NCBI GenBank assembly: GCA_035530375.1
Contig: DATKUY010000057.1
Location: 1 to 64,000 of the forward strand
Source of the DNA: Sulfuricella sp035530375
GTDB taxonomy: Bacteria; Pseudomonadota; Gammaproteobacteria; Burkholderiales; Sulfuricellaceae
DNA length: 64,000 bases
Reading direction: 5' to 3'
A program made the translations under genes and the position numbers. Positions 24,749 to 34,055 of the stretch are shown piece by piece. Below the pieces are notes generated by a model. The model did no database searches, was not told where the DNA came from, and was given only the letters and a program-made list of their open reading frames with translations. The stretch's first letter is position 1. The number at the start of each line of letters is the position of its first letter.

Positions 24749-26875
24749 CTAGGTTTCTTCCCTGCATGGCAAGTAAACGCATATGCTCGCCCCGTGGGGC
24801 TGAATGTTTTCAATTTTCATCCTGCCGTGATGCTCCTCTACGATTTTCTTCACGACCGCCAGACCCAGCCCCGTACCCTTCGATTTGGTCGTAACATAAG
24901 GCTCGAACAGCCGAGTCATGAGCGTTTCCGGGAATCCGCATCCGTTATCCCGAACGCACAGCCTGACCATATTTTCCTCCCTGGAGGTTTCCACCACAAT
25001 CTGCGGCGCTTCCGTTTCAGCCAGGGCATCCTGGGCATTTTGCAACAAATTGTGCACCACCTGGCGCAACAGGGTTGGATCCCCCCCCGTCGGCGGTAGT
25101 GCCGGCGCCAGATGAGTCACGATCGGCGCGGCGGAATGTTCGTACAGCGCCAGGATCTCGTTCACCAGCTGATTGAGGTCTACCGTTCCCAGATTCAGGC
25201 CGGGGGCGCGAGCATAATCGGCGAAGGAATTCACCATGCTTTTCAACGCCGTCACCTGGTTGACGATGGTCTGCGTCGCCCGCGCCAGCATCGCCGCATC
25301 CGCTTCGGCGAGCTTGCCGGCAAGCTTGTGTTCGAGCCGTTCGGCCGAAAGCTGGATTGGCGTAAGCGGATTCTTGATTTCATGCGCCAATCGTCGCGCC
25401 ACCTCGCCCCATGCCGCGTCGCGTTGAGCCTGGAGCAAATGCGTGATGTCGTCAAACACTACGATGAAATCGTTGCCCACCGTTGCCGGCAAACGCGTAC
25501 CGCGCACCAGCAGAACCTGCTTGCCGTTCTTGCCGGCATATTCCATCTGAATCTGCCATTCCTTGGTGTCGACATGGCGAAACTGCTGTTCTACCTCCAC
25601 GGCCAGCGCCTTCAGCGCCTCGTCGTTGAGCGCCCACTTGTAAAAGCGGCGCTTGCTCAGAACGGACAAGTCCACGCCAAGAATTCCCGCCGCGGCGGGA
25701 TTCATGGTCTTGAGGCTGAGATTTTCGTCGAATGCCAGCACCCCGCTGGACAAGTGCGCCAGGATGCTTTCCAGGTACGCTTTCGCCGTTTCCAGCTGGC
25801 GCTGGTTGAGCTCGACCACGCCACGGGCCTCCGCCAGTTGCCGGGTCATGTCGTTGAACGACTGCATCAGGGAACCCAACTCATCCCGGCTGCTCACCGT
25901 CGGCATCACGCTGAAATCCCCCGAGGCGACGGCCTGCGTCCCTTTCGCCAGCAGTCCGAGCGGCGCGGAAAGGCGCGCGCTCAAAAGAAATGCCAGCGCA
26001 ATCGAGGAAAGCAGTGCCAGCAGCAGTGCCAGCGTCAAGGTCAGCCCGTAGATCCGCTTCAACCCGAGCCGCGACACGGACAACTCCTGATAATCGCGAT
26101 ACACCGCCTGTACCGTTTCCGCGTCCTTGGCCAGCTGTGCCGGAACGGGCTGGAGCAACTGCAATATGCGAATGCTTTCATTCAGGCCAAGCACATTTAC
26201 TGGAACAACAACCCGCAAATACAGCCCCTTCTCCGGAATAGCCTCGATCGCGGCGTAAGGCTGCTGCTGACGTACCTTGCGCAACAGCGCGGCGGGAGGG
26301 CGGTCAGGCAACAGGCCGACCGACTCGCTACCGGAGGAAAAAGCAATAATTGCACCGCGCGCACTAAACAGCGTCGCTTCCTGCACGCCAGCCTGTTCGC
26401 GCAGGCTGTTAAGCAACATCAAATGGTCGCCAACCGGGTGATCCGACAGCGACAGCGCCATGTTCTCGCCCTTTTTATTGAGGTCGCGCAGCTGGTTGTC
26501 GAGCACGCTGCGGCCCAGACTCAGGCCTCCTTCCAGCGCGTTATCCACGCGCACATCAAACCAGGACTCGATGCTCTTGCCGAGAAACTGCACCGAAACC
26601 CCATACACCAATACGCCGGGCAACACCGCCATCAGAACAAACATCAGAAGCAGCCGCAGTGTCAGCTTTGAACCGAAGACCTTCGCCTTGAGCTTGCGCC
26701 GCAGATTCCACAGTTGATAAAAAACCAGCGCCAGCAGGCATGCCGCCAATGCGCCGTTCAACCCGAGCAGCAGGGTATAGTACTGGGAAAATTCCGCGGT
26801 ATTCGAGCTGGCGTTGGACAGCAGGTACAGTGCAACGGCGCCGAGGCCGACGCACAGGTAGAGGACGTACTTCAT
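24749..26875 (-). CDS. ntrY: NtrY-like sensor histidine kinase
   Basis: This 708-residue membrane kinase has two N-terminal membrane segments and a third near residue 80, a periplasmic sensor region (about 100-270), a fourth membrane segment (about 275-300), then HAMP, PAS (about 360-470) and kinase domains. The H box is RRLAHEIKNPLTPIQLSAE, the N box is HNLLQNAQDAL, and the G boxes are DNGCGFPE and GTGLGLAVVKKI. It is the partner of the adjacent NtrX, whose start codon follows the ntrY stop directly. Family members respond to nitrogen or redox state; the signal here is unknown. Confidence 0.94.
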   Translation of the reverse strand: MKYVLYLCVGLGAVALYLLSNASSNTAEFSQYYTLLLGLNGALAACLLALVFYQLWNLRRKLKAKVFGSKLTLRLLLMFVLMAVLPGVLVYGVSVQFLGKSIESWFDVRVDNALEGGLSLGRSVLDNQLRDLNKKGENMALSLSDHPVGDHLMLLNSLREQAGVQEATLFSARGAIIAFSSGSESVGLLPDRPPAALLRKVRQQQPYAAIEAIPEKGLYLRVVVPVNVLGLNESIRILQLLQPVPAQLAKDAETVQAVYRDYQELSVSRLGLKRIYGLTLTLALLLALLSSIALAFLLSARLSAPLGLLAKGTQAVASGDFSVMPTVSSRDELGSLMQSFNDMTRQLAEARGVVELNQRQLETAKAYLESILAHLSSGVLAFDENLSLKTMNPAAAGILGVDLSVLSKRRFYKWALNDEALKALAVEVEQQFRHVDTKEWQIQMEYAGKNGKQVLLVRGTRLPATVGNDFIVVFDDITHLLQAQRDAAWGEVARRLAHEIKNPLTPIQLSAERLEHKLAGKLAEADAAMLARATQTIVNQVTALKSMVNSFADYARAPGLNLGTVDLNQLVNEILALYEHSAAPIVTHLAPALPPTGGDPTLLRQVVHNLLQNAQDALAETEAPQIVVETSREENMVRLCVRDNGCGFPETLMTRLFEPYVTTKSKGTGLGLAVVKKIVEEHHGRMKIENIQPHGASICVYLPCREET

Positions 26876-26903
26876 TGCGTCCGTCCGCCGTCACCAGTCC
26901 GCA

Positions 26904-27602
26904 TCAGGGAGTAATATTCCAGCGGTGCCATTCCGAATCCAGGTTCCACTCTTTGGACGCCAGCGCATTCACCTGCAAGGGTTTGGGCAGCCGCGCCAAA
27001 TCCAGCTTCATGCGCAAGCCGGCAACGTAGGCGGTGCGTTTTTTGGCCGAAGCCTTGTCTGCCACCAGAACCTTGTCCACGGCCGGAGCCTTGTCCGCTG
27101 CCGGAGCCTTGTCCACTACCAGAGCCTTGTCCACTAACAGAGCCTTGCTTGCCACCGACGGCTTCTCTGCCAGCAAGGATTTTTCGACCACATGCCACTC
27201 GTGCAACCGGCCCAATTCGCGCCGGGCATCGGCCAGGGAGGAAAAATTCTGATATTGGCCATTGACATTAAGCTGGTATTGGCGGGTCAGGGCATTGTAG
27301 CTCAGACGAAGGTGCCGTTGCGCAACGGCAATGGTTTCATCCAGCCAGTACCAGCGCGGCTTTTTGAGTTCAAAGTCGGCGATGAAATTGAGGGGAACCC
27401 CCTTGTTCAAAGCGTCTTCCAGCGCCGGGCTGAGGCTGACCTCCAGTTCCGCATTCAGCACAAAAGCGTCTTCAGCCGGTTCCAGCTCGGCGGATTTGAC
27501 CTCGATGCCCTCAGCCCTTGCTGCCAATGGCAGGAATAGAAGCAGCGCCAGGACAATGACCGCGCCCCGGCCAAAAATCCTAGGATTTATACAAAAGCAC
27601 AT
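26904..27602 (-). CDS. DUF4390 protein with internal repeat tract
   Basis: This 232-residue exported or membrane-anchored protein has a hydrophobic N-terminal signal (VIVLALLLFLPLAARA) and the DUF4390 core (ELEVSLSPALEDALNKGVPL, then FELKKPRWYWLDE and LSYNALTRQYQLNV). Its function is unknown; it is almost always found between rsmB and ntrY, as here. Between residues of about 147 and 183 the family sequence is interrupted by a run of VDKAL/VDKAP-type hexapeptides encoded by 18-bp DNA repeats (27052-27159). The start overlaps the rsmB stop by 23 bp; a slightly later start is possible. Confidence 0.86.
   Translation of the reverse strand: MCFCINPRIFGRGAVIVLALLLFLPLAARAEGIEVKSAELEPAEDAFVLNAELEVSLSPALEDALNKGVPLNFIADFELKKPRWYWLDETIAVAQRHLRLSYNALTRQYQLNVNGQYQNFSSLADARRELGRLHEWHVVEKSLLAEKPSVASKALLVDKALVVDKAPAADKAPAVDKVLVADKASAKKRTAYVAGLRMKLDLARLPKPLQVNALASKEWNLDSEWHRWNITP
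27052..27159. repeat. Six 18-bp tandem repeats inside the DUF4390 gene
   Basis: On the plus strand the unit is GCCTTGTCC plus nine variable bases, repeated six times without a frame break (starting at 27052, 27070, 27088, 27106, 27124 and 27142). Units 3 to 5 are the most alike; unit 6 has diverged. Each unit encodes six residues of the type VDKAxx on the minus strand. An 18-bp in-frame repeat can expand or contract without breaking the gene. Confidence 0.9.
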
Positions 27603-28851
27603 AATAGAACCCGTCGTGCTGCTGGTTGGGTATCAATTGCCCATTATCGGCCTCCGGCAAAGGCGGCGGCAAACAACGGGCATCCTCGTGCCGCGCCAGG
27701 AAGCGGGCGACCTGCCCCTGATTTTCCTCGGCAAACACCGAGCAGGTGGCGTACAGCAATTTACCACCTCTATCCAGAGTGCGCCACAGGGCGTCCAGGA
27801 TTTCCGCCTGTTGTGCGGCAAAAGACATGATATCTGTTTCGCGCCGCAGCCACTTGATGTCGGGGTGGCGCCGGACCACGCCCGAAGCGCTGCACGGCAC
27901 ATCCGCCAGAATGCGCTGGAATGGCTTGCCGTCCCACCAGCCCCCGGGTTTTGCCGCATCTCCTGCGACGCAGCGCGCTTCGAGCTTGAGCCGCCGGAAA
28001 TTCTGTTCGACCTTCTTCAGCCGTTCGGCGTCGTTATCCAGCGCGGTCAATTCGATCCCGGCCAGCTCCAGCAGATGTGCGGCTTTTCCGCCGGGGGCGG
28101 CACAGGCGTCCAGCACCCGCATCCCGTCGGCAACATCAAGCAGCCGTGCGGCCCACTGTGCGCCGGCATCCTGCACCGACACCGCGCCATCGGCAAAACC
28201 CGGCAATTTGTCGACCGCGACCGGTTGGTCCAGCAAAATCGCGCTTTCGCCGATTTTGCTGCCTGCCATGCCCTGCTGCGCGAGCAATGCGAGATACGCT
28301 TCGACGGAAGTCGCCCGGCGGTTTACCCTCAAGGTCATGGGCGGATGCTGATTATTGGCTTCCAGCAATGCGGCCCAACCGTCCGGATACTGCCGGCGCA
28401 GCTTGTCGATCCACCATTGCGGGTGAGAATAACGCCCCTCGTCGCTCGCTGCGGCCAGTTCAAGCAACGCGGGTCTTTTCCGCAGAAAATTGCGCAATAC
28501 CGCATTAACCAGCCCCTTGGCCCAGGATTTTTTCAGTGCCGCGGCGGATTTGACGGCGTGATCGACCACCGCATGCCCGGCAGCCCGGCTGTACAGTAAC
28601 TGGTAAAGCGCCACCAGCAGGAGAGCGCGTACCGTTTCATCCTGCAGGGGCTTTTCGATCAGAAGGTCGAGGATGGCTCGCAACTGCCCATAAAAACGCA
28701 GCGTGCCGTAGCTCATGTCCTGCGCGGCGGCACGCTGTTGCGGCGTCAGTGCTGCACTGCGGGAAAAAAGACTGTTGAGTGTCTGGTTGAGATTGTGTCC
28801 GGACAGGACTCGGGAAACCGCCGCGCTGGCTAGGCATTGAGCTTCGATCAA
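27580..28851 (-). CDS. rsmB: 16S rRNA (cytosine-967-C5)-methyltransferase
   Basis: This 423-residue RsmB has an N-terminal NusB-like RNA-binding domain (about 1-145) and a C-terminal SAM methyltransferase domain. Motif I is LDACAAPGGKAAHLLEL, the motif IV cysteine is in ADVPCSASGVVRRHPD, and the motif VI catalytic cysteine is in LYATCSVFAEENQ. It methylates C967 of 16S rRNA. It follows htpX after 6 bp and overlaps the DUF4390 gene, so the def-fmt-htpX-rsmB run is tightly packed. Confidence 0.95.
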   Translation of the reverse strand: MIEAQCLASAAVSRVLSGHNLNQTLNSLFSRSAALTPQQRAAAQDMSYGTLRFYGQLRAILDLLIEKPLQDETVRALLLVALYQLLYSRAAGHAVVDHAVKSAAALKKSWAKGLVNAVLRNFLRKRPALLELAAASDEGRYSHPQWWIDKLRRQYPDGWAALLEANNQHPPMTLRVNRRATSVEAYLALLAQQGMAGSKIGESAILLDQPVAVDKLPGFADGAVSVQDAGAQWAARLLDVADGMRVLDACAAPGGKAAHLLELAGIELTALDNDAERLKKVEQNFRRLKLEARCVAGDAAKPGGWWDGKPFQRILADVPCSASGVVRRHPDIKWLRRETDIMSFAAQQAEILDALWRTLDRGGKLLYATCSVFAEENQGQVARFLARHEDARCLPPPLPEADNGQLIPNQQHDGFYYVLLYKS

Positions 28852-28857
28852 GAGGGC

Positions 28858-29709
28858 TTACCGGGCTTGGGCCATCGCCATCAGGCGCGCCACGCGCTCA
28901 CTGGTGGCGGGGTGGGTGCGGAACAGGCCGCTCAGACCGCCGCCGGATAGCGGGTTGATGATCATCATCTGCGCCGTTTCAGGGTGGGCTTCGGCGGGGG
29001 AGAGCGGCAGCCCTTGGGCAAAACGCTCGATCTTGGCAAGGGCATCGGCCAGCGCGCGCGGGTCGCCGCTGATTTCTGCGCCGCCATGATCGGCTTCGAA
29101 CTCGCGTGAGCGGGAAATCGCCATCTGGATCAATGCCGCCGCCAGCGGCGCAAGCAAGGCAACGAGTATGCCGGCGATGGGGTTGGCCGGACGGCCACCC
29201 TCGTCGCGCCCGCCGAAGAACATGGCAAAGTTCGCCAAGGCTGAGATCGCGCCGGCCATCGTCGCCGAAATGGTCGAAATCAGGATGTCGCGATGGCGCA
29301 CATGGGCCAGCTCGTGCGCCATGACGCCGCGCAGCTCCCGCTCGGAAAGCAGCTGCAGGATGCCGGTGGTCGCCGCCACTGCAGCATGTTCCGGATTGCG
29401 CCCGGTGGCGAAGGCATTGGGCTGCGCCTCATCGATGATGTAAACGCGCGGCATCGGCAGATTGGCGCGACGCGCCAGATCGCGGATCGTGCCGTAGAAA
29501 TGCGGGGCGCTGCTTTCATCCACTTCCCGTGCGTTATACATCCGCAGCACCATATCGGCGGAATTCCAATACGCCCAGACATTCATTGCCCCGCCGAACA
29601 ACAGCGCCAGCAACATCCCTGTAACGCCACCCAGAATCGCGCCGATCGTGCCGAACAAAGCGACGATGGCGGCCATCAAAACAGTGGTTTTTAGCCAATT
29701 TCCGAACAT
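28858..29709 (-). CDS. htpX: Membrane zinc metalloprotease HtpX
   Basis: This 283-residue inner-membrane M48 protease acts in quality control of membrane proteins. Two N-terminal membrane helices (about 7-26 and 29-48) precede the zinc motif H132-E-L-A-H136, with the third ligand Glu in SREFEADHGGAEISG. Two further hydrophobic segments (about 145-165 and 178-198) follow. The length is normal. It lies 65 bp after fmt and 6 bp before rsmB. Confidence 0.95.
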   Translation of the reverse strand: MFGNWLKTTVLMAAIVALFGTIGAILGGVTGMLLALLFGGAMNVWAYWNSADMVLRMYNAREVDESSAPHFYGTIRDLARRANLPMPRVYIIDEAQPNAFATGRNPEHAAVAATTGILQLLSERELRGVMAHELAHVRHRDILISTISATMAGAISALANFAMFFGGRDEGGRPANPIAGILVALLAPLAAALIQMAISRSREFEADHGGAEISGDPRALADALAKIERFAQGLPLSPAEAHPETAQMMIINPLSGGGLSGLFRTHPATSERVARLMAMAQAR

Positions 29710-29774
29710 TCAAACCTCGCGTCATTAACCATTGCAAAACCGCATCCTTATAATGGGCGCGGGTTTGCCAGAAT

Positions 29775-30704
29775 TCAAGTGTCGAACCGTTGCCCCGGCT
29801 TCACCGAATTTCCCGTCAGGAAACTTGCCGCGGATAGCCGCTTGCCGCCCGCCTTCTGAATCCCGGTTAAAAGCAGGGCACCTTCGCCGCAGCCAACCAA
29901 AATGCCGCTCTTGTCCGCTTGAAGTATTTCTCCGGGCAGCCCCCCACTTTTGTCTGACGCACTTGCCTGCCAGATGCGCCAGGTTTCGCCCTGAAACCGT
30001 GCTTGAGCCAGCGGAAACGGATTGTAGGCGCGCACTGCACGAGCAAGTTCGGCGGCGTCTTTACGCCAGTCCAGCAAGCCTTCCGCTTTCGTCAGCTTGG
30101 CCGCATAGGTCGCCGTGCTACCGTCCTGGGGCTGCGCACTCAATGCGCCGCGCTCCATCTGTTGCAGCGCGGAAACGATCGCCGTTGCGCCGAGGTCGGC
30201 CAGCTTGTCGTGCAGCGTTTCAGCCGTATCCTGCCCGGCTATCGGTAGCGCCACGCGCAACAGCATGGCGCCGGTGTCCAGCCCCTGGTCCATTTGCATG
30301 ATGGTGATGCCGGTTTCATGGTCGCCCGCCAGAATCGCCCGCTGGATCGGCGCCGCACCTCGCCAGCGCGGCAACAGCGAGGCGTGGATGTTCAGGCAGC
30401 CGAAGCGGGGGATGGTTAGCACTTGCTGCGGCAACAGCAACCCGTAAGCGGCAACGATCATCGCTTCGGCGTTGACGGCGGCAAGCTGCGCCTGGATTTC
30501 AGCGTCTTTCAGGGTCGCCGGTTGCCGCACGGTCAGTCCATGCTGCAACGCCAATTGCTTGACCGGACTTGGCGCCAGCTTCATGCCGCGTCCGGCAGGG
30601 CGGTCAGGCTGAGTCAGCACCAGGGCAATTTCGTGTCCCGCGTCGATCAGTGCGGCCAGAGCGGCCGCAGCGAACTCCGGCGTGCCGGCGAAAATCAGTC
30701 GCAT
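29775..30704 (-). CDS. fmt: Methionyl-tRNA formyltransferase
   Basis: This 309-residue Fmt formylates initiator Met-tRNA using 10-formyl-tetrahydrofolate. The formyltransferase core shows MRLIFAGTPEFAAAAL at the N-terminus, the active-site stretch LNIHASLLPRWRGAAPIQRA, and HETGITIMQMDQGLDTG. The C-terminal OB-like domain begins at about residue 205. It starts one base after the def stop, the usual def-fmt coupling. Confidence 0.97.
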   Translation of the reverse strand: MRLIFAGTPEFAAAALAALIDAGHEIALVLTQPDRPAGRGMKLAPSPVKQLALQHGLTVRQPATLKDAEIQAQLAAVNAEAMIVAAYGLLLPQQVLTIPRFGCLNIHASLLPRWRGAAPIQRAILAGDHETGITIMQMDQGLDTGAMLLRVALPIAGQDTAETLHDKLADLGATAIVSALQQMERGALSAQPQDGSTATYAAKLTKAEGLLDWRKDAAELARAVRAYNPFPLAQARFQGETWRIWQASASDKSGGLPGEILQADKSGILVGCGEGALLLTGIQKAGGKRLSAASFLTGNSVKPGQRFDT

Positions 30705-30705
30705 G

Positions 30706-31209
30706 TTACAGGGTTTCCCGCATCAACTTCTTCATTTTATTCCGTATGCGGGCCTGTTTCAGCCGCGACAGGTATTCGACGAAGACCTTGCCTTTCAGGT
30801 GGTCGATCTCGTGCTGGACACAGATTGCCAACAGCCCTTCGGCTTTCAATGTAAAGGGCTTTCCATCGGCATCCAGGGCGCGCACCGTAACGCTCTCCGC
30901 TCGCGTGACCGTTTCATAAATGCCCGGAACGGAAAGACACCCTTCCTCGTGCTCCTTTTTCCCATCGCTGGCGGTGATTTCCGGGTTGATGAATACGTGC
31001 AGGTTGTTGCGCTCCTCGGAGATGTCCACCACGATGACCTGCTTGTGCACGTCCACTTGGGTTGCCGCGAGTCCGATACCGGGGGCGGCATACATGGTTT
31101 CCGCCATATTGGCCACCAGACGCCGGATTTTATCGTCTACCTCGGCAACCGGAGACGCCTCTGTATGCAGCCGCTCATCGGGATAATGCAGGATATGTAA
31201 AATGGTCAT
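30706..31209 (-). CDS. def: Peptide deformylase
   Basis: This 167-residue metal-dependent deformylase removes the formyl group from nascent proteins. All three motifs are present: GIGLAATQ, EEGCLSVPG (metal ligand C91) and QHEIDHLKG (ligands H133 and H137, catalytic E134). It is the first gene of the minus-strand run def-fmt-htpX-rsmB-DUF4390-ntrY-ntrX and is divergent from the LysM protein gene. Confidence 0.98.
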   Translation of the reverse strand: MTILHILHYPDERLHTEASPVAEVDDKIRRLVANMAETMYAAPGIGLAATQVDVHKQVIVVDISEERNNLHVFINPEITASDGKKEHEEGCLSVPGIYETVTRAESVTVRALDADGKPFTLKAEGLLAICVQHEIDHLKGKVFVEYLSRLKQARIRNKMKKLMRETL

Positions 31210-31325
31210 AAGTGCTTGCTTGTTTAATTAATTACATGCAAAATTCGACACAACCCCTGAATTCGTCAAGGATTGTCGCTTCCGTTAATGCCGATCAGGA
31301 ACAAACCATCCTTCGAGGCCCGCTC

Positions 31326-32360
31326 ATGAAAAAGCCTATTTTAGCTCTGATTTTGCTTTTCGGCTTAAGTTCGCTATCCGTAGCCGCCGACATAGCGCTA
31401 CAGGACAATCCTCCCGATCACTATGTGGTCGTCAAGGGCGATACGCTTTGGGGCATTGCGGGCAAATTCCTCAAGGATCCCTGGCGCTGGCCAGAAGTAT
31501 GGAAAATGAATGCGCAGCAAATCAAGAACCCGCACTTGATCTACCCGGGCGACATGATCGTACTAAACACGGCCAGCGGCTCTCCCGAACTGCGTCTGAT
31601 CAAGGGGCTCGAAACCGTTAAACTGAGCCCGCGCGTCCGGGCCGAGCAGCTCGAAACAGAAGCAATTCCCAGCATTCCATTAACGGCGATCGGGCCGTTC
31701 CTCAGTCAGCCGATGGTTATTGCAGAAGGCGAGCTTGAAAAAGCCCCCTATATTATCGGCACGGAAGAAAACCGCGTGATTCTCGGTGCCGGCAATGCTG
31801 CCTATGTGCAATCCATCAAGGCGGGAGGAGCGCTGCAATGGCACATCTACCGTCCGGGCAAGGCGTTGGTCGATCCCGATACCGAAGAGACCCTGGGGTT
31901 TGAGGCCATCTATCTGGGCGACGCCAAAATCGTCCGGTTCGGCGAACCTGCGACGGTAAGCATTACCAAGTCTTCTCAGGAAATCAACATCGGAGACCGG
32001 TTGGTGGCGGCGAAGGAAAGCGTGGCCAGCGCTTACGTACCCCACGTACCGGAAAAGGCGATTAATGGCAGGATTATTTCAGCCTATGGCGGCATTGCCG
32101 AAGTCGGCAAGGGCGCCATCATTACCTTGAACAGGGGCGCACGCGATGGCCTCGAAATCGGCCATGTGCTGGCGCTTTACCGTCATGGCAAAAATGTCAC
32201 CCCCGCCGAACACGACGAAACCTCGGCGGAAACCGTCAAGCTCCCGGACGAGCGTAACGGCCTGGCATTTGTCTTCCGCGTTTTTGACAAGCTGTCCTAT
32301 GCCCTGGTAATGCAAAGCGATGGCCCGGTGCATGTGCTGGACGACGCGCGCACCCCCTGA
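31326..32360 (+). CDS. LysM-domain exported protein
   Basis: This 344-residue protein has a signal peptide (MKKPILALILLFGLSSLSVA), so the ATG at 31326 is preferred over an in-frame start 114 bp upstream. A single LysM peptidoglycan-binding domain (about residues 37-86) reads HYVVVKGDTLWGIAGKFL then HLIYPGDMIVL. The remaining 250 residues form the conserved C-terminal part of this family, which is commonly located between def and dprA in betaproteobacteria; its function is unknown. It is 21 bp before dprA and divergent from def. Confidence 0.9.
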   Translation: MKKPILALILLFGLSSLSVAADIALQDNPPDHYVVVKGDTLWGIAGKFLKDPWRWPEVWKMNAQQIKNPHLIYPGDMIVLNTASGSPELRLIKGLETVKLSPRVRAEQLETEAIPSIPLTAIGPFLSQPMVIAEGELEKAPYIIGTEENRVILGAGNAAYVQSIKAGGALQWHIYRPGKALVDPDTEETLGFEAIYLGDAKIVRFGEPATVSITKSSQEINIGDRLVAAKESVASAYVPHVPEKAINGRIISAYGGIAEVGKGAIITLNRGARDGLEIGHVLALYRHGKNVTPAEHDETSAETVKLPDERNGLAFVFRVFDKLSYALVMQSDGPVHVLDDARTP

Positions 32361-32381
32361 ACGCGGCATAAACCGTTCTAG

Positions 32382-33482
32382 ATGGCTGCGCCTGTCGACG
32401 ATGTCTGCCTCTGGGTGGGCCTAAGCCTGATCCCGGGGTTGGGTGGCGAAACATATCGCAAGTTGTTGCGCGCATTCGGCGGGCCGAAGGAAATTTATGC
32501 CGCACCCTATGCCGCCTTGTCGGACGTCGCCGACAAGAAAGTAGCCGATCACATCCGGCATGGCATCGACCAGGACATGTTTTCGCCGCTCGTCGCCTGG
32601 CTGGACAACCGACAAAATCATGTCGTTACCCTGGCCGATGCCGATTACCCCCAAGCCCTGCTGCAAATTCCCGACCCGCCGCCCCTGCTTTACGTCAAAG
32701 GGCGACGCGAACTTCTGAACCAGCCGGCGCTAGCCGTGGTCGGTAGCCGTAACGCGACACCGCAGGGGCTAGCCAACGCCGAATCATTTTCCCGGAACCT
32801 GAGCGACAGCGGGCTGTGCATTGTCAGCGGGCTGGCCTTGGGCATTGATGCAGCGGCCCACCGTGGCGGACTGGATGGAGCGGCCAGCAGTATTGCCGTG
32901 GTTGGAACCGGCCTGGATATTGTCTACCCTTCCCGCAACCATGCTCTGGCCCACGAGCTAGCGCAACATGGCGTCCTGATCTCCGAATTTCCGTTAGGCA
33001 CCCAAGGCATGGCGCATAATTTCCCGCGCCGCAATCGTATCATTTGCGGCCTGGCTCTGGGCTGCCTGGTCGTCGAGGCTGCCATTCGCAGCGGCTCCCT
33101 TATCACTGCCCGTCTGGCCGTTGAACAGGGCCGGGAGGTTTTTGCCATTCCCGGATCGATTCATTCCCCCGTTTCCAAAGGTTGCCACGCCTTGATCAAG
33201 CAGGGTGCAAAGCTGGTCGAGTGCGCCAATGACATTCTGGATGAGTTGAAGTGGATCTCGCCGCAAACTTTTGCCGCAACGAATGAGGTTCTTGCCCTGG
33301 AAAGCGGCCCTCAATCATTACTGGATGCACTGGGGTTTGATCCTGCGGGGATAGACGAACTTGCCGCGCGCAGTGGCTTGACGAGCGATACCGTTTGCGC
33401 CATGCTGTTACAACTGGAGTTGGAAGGTCGGGTCGCCTGCCTGCCCGGCGGGCTTTACCAGCAGATCGTTCAACCCCGCTGA
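32382..33482 (+). CDS. dprA: DNA-processing protein DprA
   Basis: This 366-residue DprA/Smf loads RecA onto incoming single-stranded DNA during natural transformation. The Rossmann-like core carries ALAVVGSRNATPQG, IVSGLALGIDAAAHRG, GTGLDIVYPSRN and FPRRNRIICGLALG. An N-terminal SAM-like segment and a C-terminal winged-helix domain (about 295-360) are present. It lies between the LysM gene and smg in the usual order. No other competence gene is in the window. Confidence 0.95.
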   Translation: MAAPVDDVCLWVGLSLIPGLGGETYRKLLRAFGGPKEIYAAPYAALSDVADKKVADHIRHGIDQDMFSPLVAWLDNRQNHVVTLADADYPQALLQIPDPPPLLYVKGRRELLNQPALAVVGSRNATPQGLANAESFSRNLSDSGLCIVSGLALGIDAAAHRGGLDGAASSIAVVGTGLDIVYPSRNHALAHELAQHGVLISEFPLGTQGMAHNFPRRNRIICGLALGCLVVEAAIRSGSLITARLAVEQGREVFAIPGSIHSPVSKGCHALIKQGAKLVECANDILDELKWISPQTFAATNEVLALESGPQSLLDALGFDPAGIDELAARSGLTSDTVCAMLLQLELEGRVACLPGGLYQQIVQPR

Positions 33483-33515
33483 ATTTCTCCCTGTCACCTG
33501 ATTGAAGTAAATATT

Positions 33516-33974
33516 ATGTTCGATATTCTAGTCTACTTGTTTGAAAACTATTTTGAGGTCAACGCTTACCCCGACGAGGGAACGCTTACCCGGGAACTCA
33601 GTGCGGCAGGCTTCGATCGCGACGAAATCAACCAGGCCATGGCTTGGGTCAATGGGCTGGAAAAGCTGGCTCAACAAAGCCAACGGCCAAGCTTGACAGC
33701 CTCGCGCGCGTACCGCCTCTATTCCAAAGAAGAGGGCGCCAAAATTGGTCCGGAGCCGCATGGTTTACTGTTATTTCTCGAATCTTCAGGCATTCTCAAC
33801 GCCGTGCAACGTGAGCTGGTTATCGACCGAATCATGGCGCTCAACGAACATTCGGTTTCCCTTGAGCAGGTCAAATGGACTGTTCTGATGGTGCTGTCCA
33901 GCCACGGACAGGTGGGCGACTTCATGTTCATCGAGGATCTTTTGTTCGGTGATTCACAACCTACCATGCATTAA
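33516..33974 (+). CDS. smg: Smg family protein (DUF494)
   Basis: This 152-residue protein of the DUF494/Smg family begins MFDILVYLFENYFE and has the conserved GFDRDEINQAMAWVNGL and GILNAVQRELVIDRIMAL. Its molecular function is not established. The family is regularly encoded between dprA and topA, as here, 33 bp after dprA. Confidence 0.93.
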   Translation: MFDILVYLFENYFEVNAYPDEGTLTRELSAAGFDRDEINQAMAWVNGLEKLAQQSQRPSLTASRAYRLYSKEEGAKIGPEPHGLLLFLESSGILNAVQRELVIDRIMALNEHSVSLEQVKWTVLMVLSSHGQVGDFMFIEDLLFGDSQPTMH

Positions 33975-34055
33975 CCTGGCAACAGGCCCTTGTCAATTTA
34001 GGCGGTTCTTCATTATCATCCGCGCTCACACCCACCTTAACCTTTGCGAGAGCGC

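Noticed and set aside
25112..26671. A 519-codon plus-strand open frame opposite ntrY
   Set aside because: It is a shadow of ntrY with biased composition (many Gln, His and Arg residues) and no motif.
27052..27159. CRISPR array
   Set aside because: The 18-bp units are contiguous without unique spacers and are in frame inside a coding gene.
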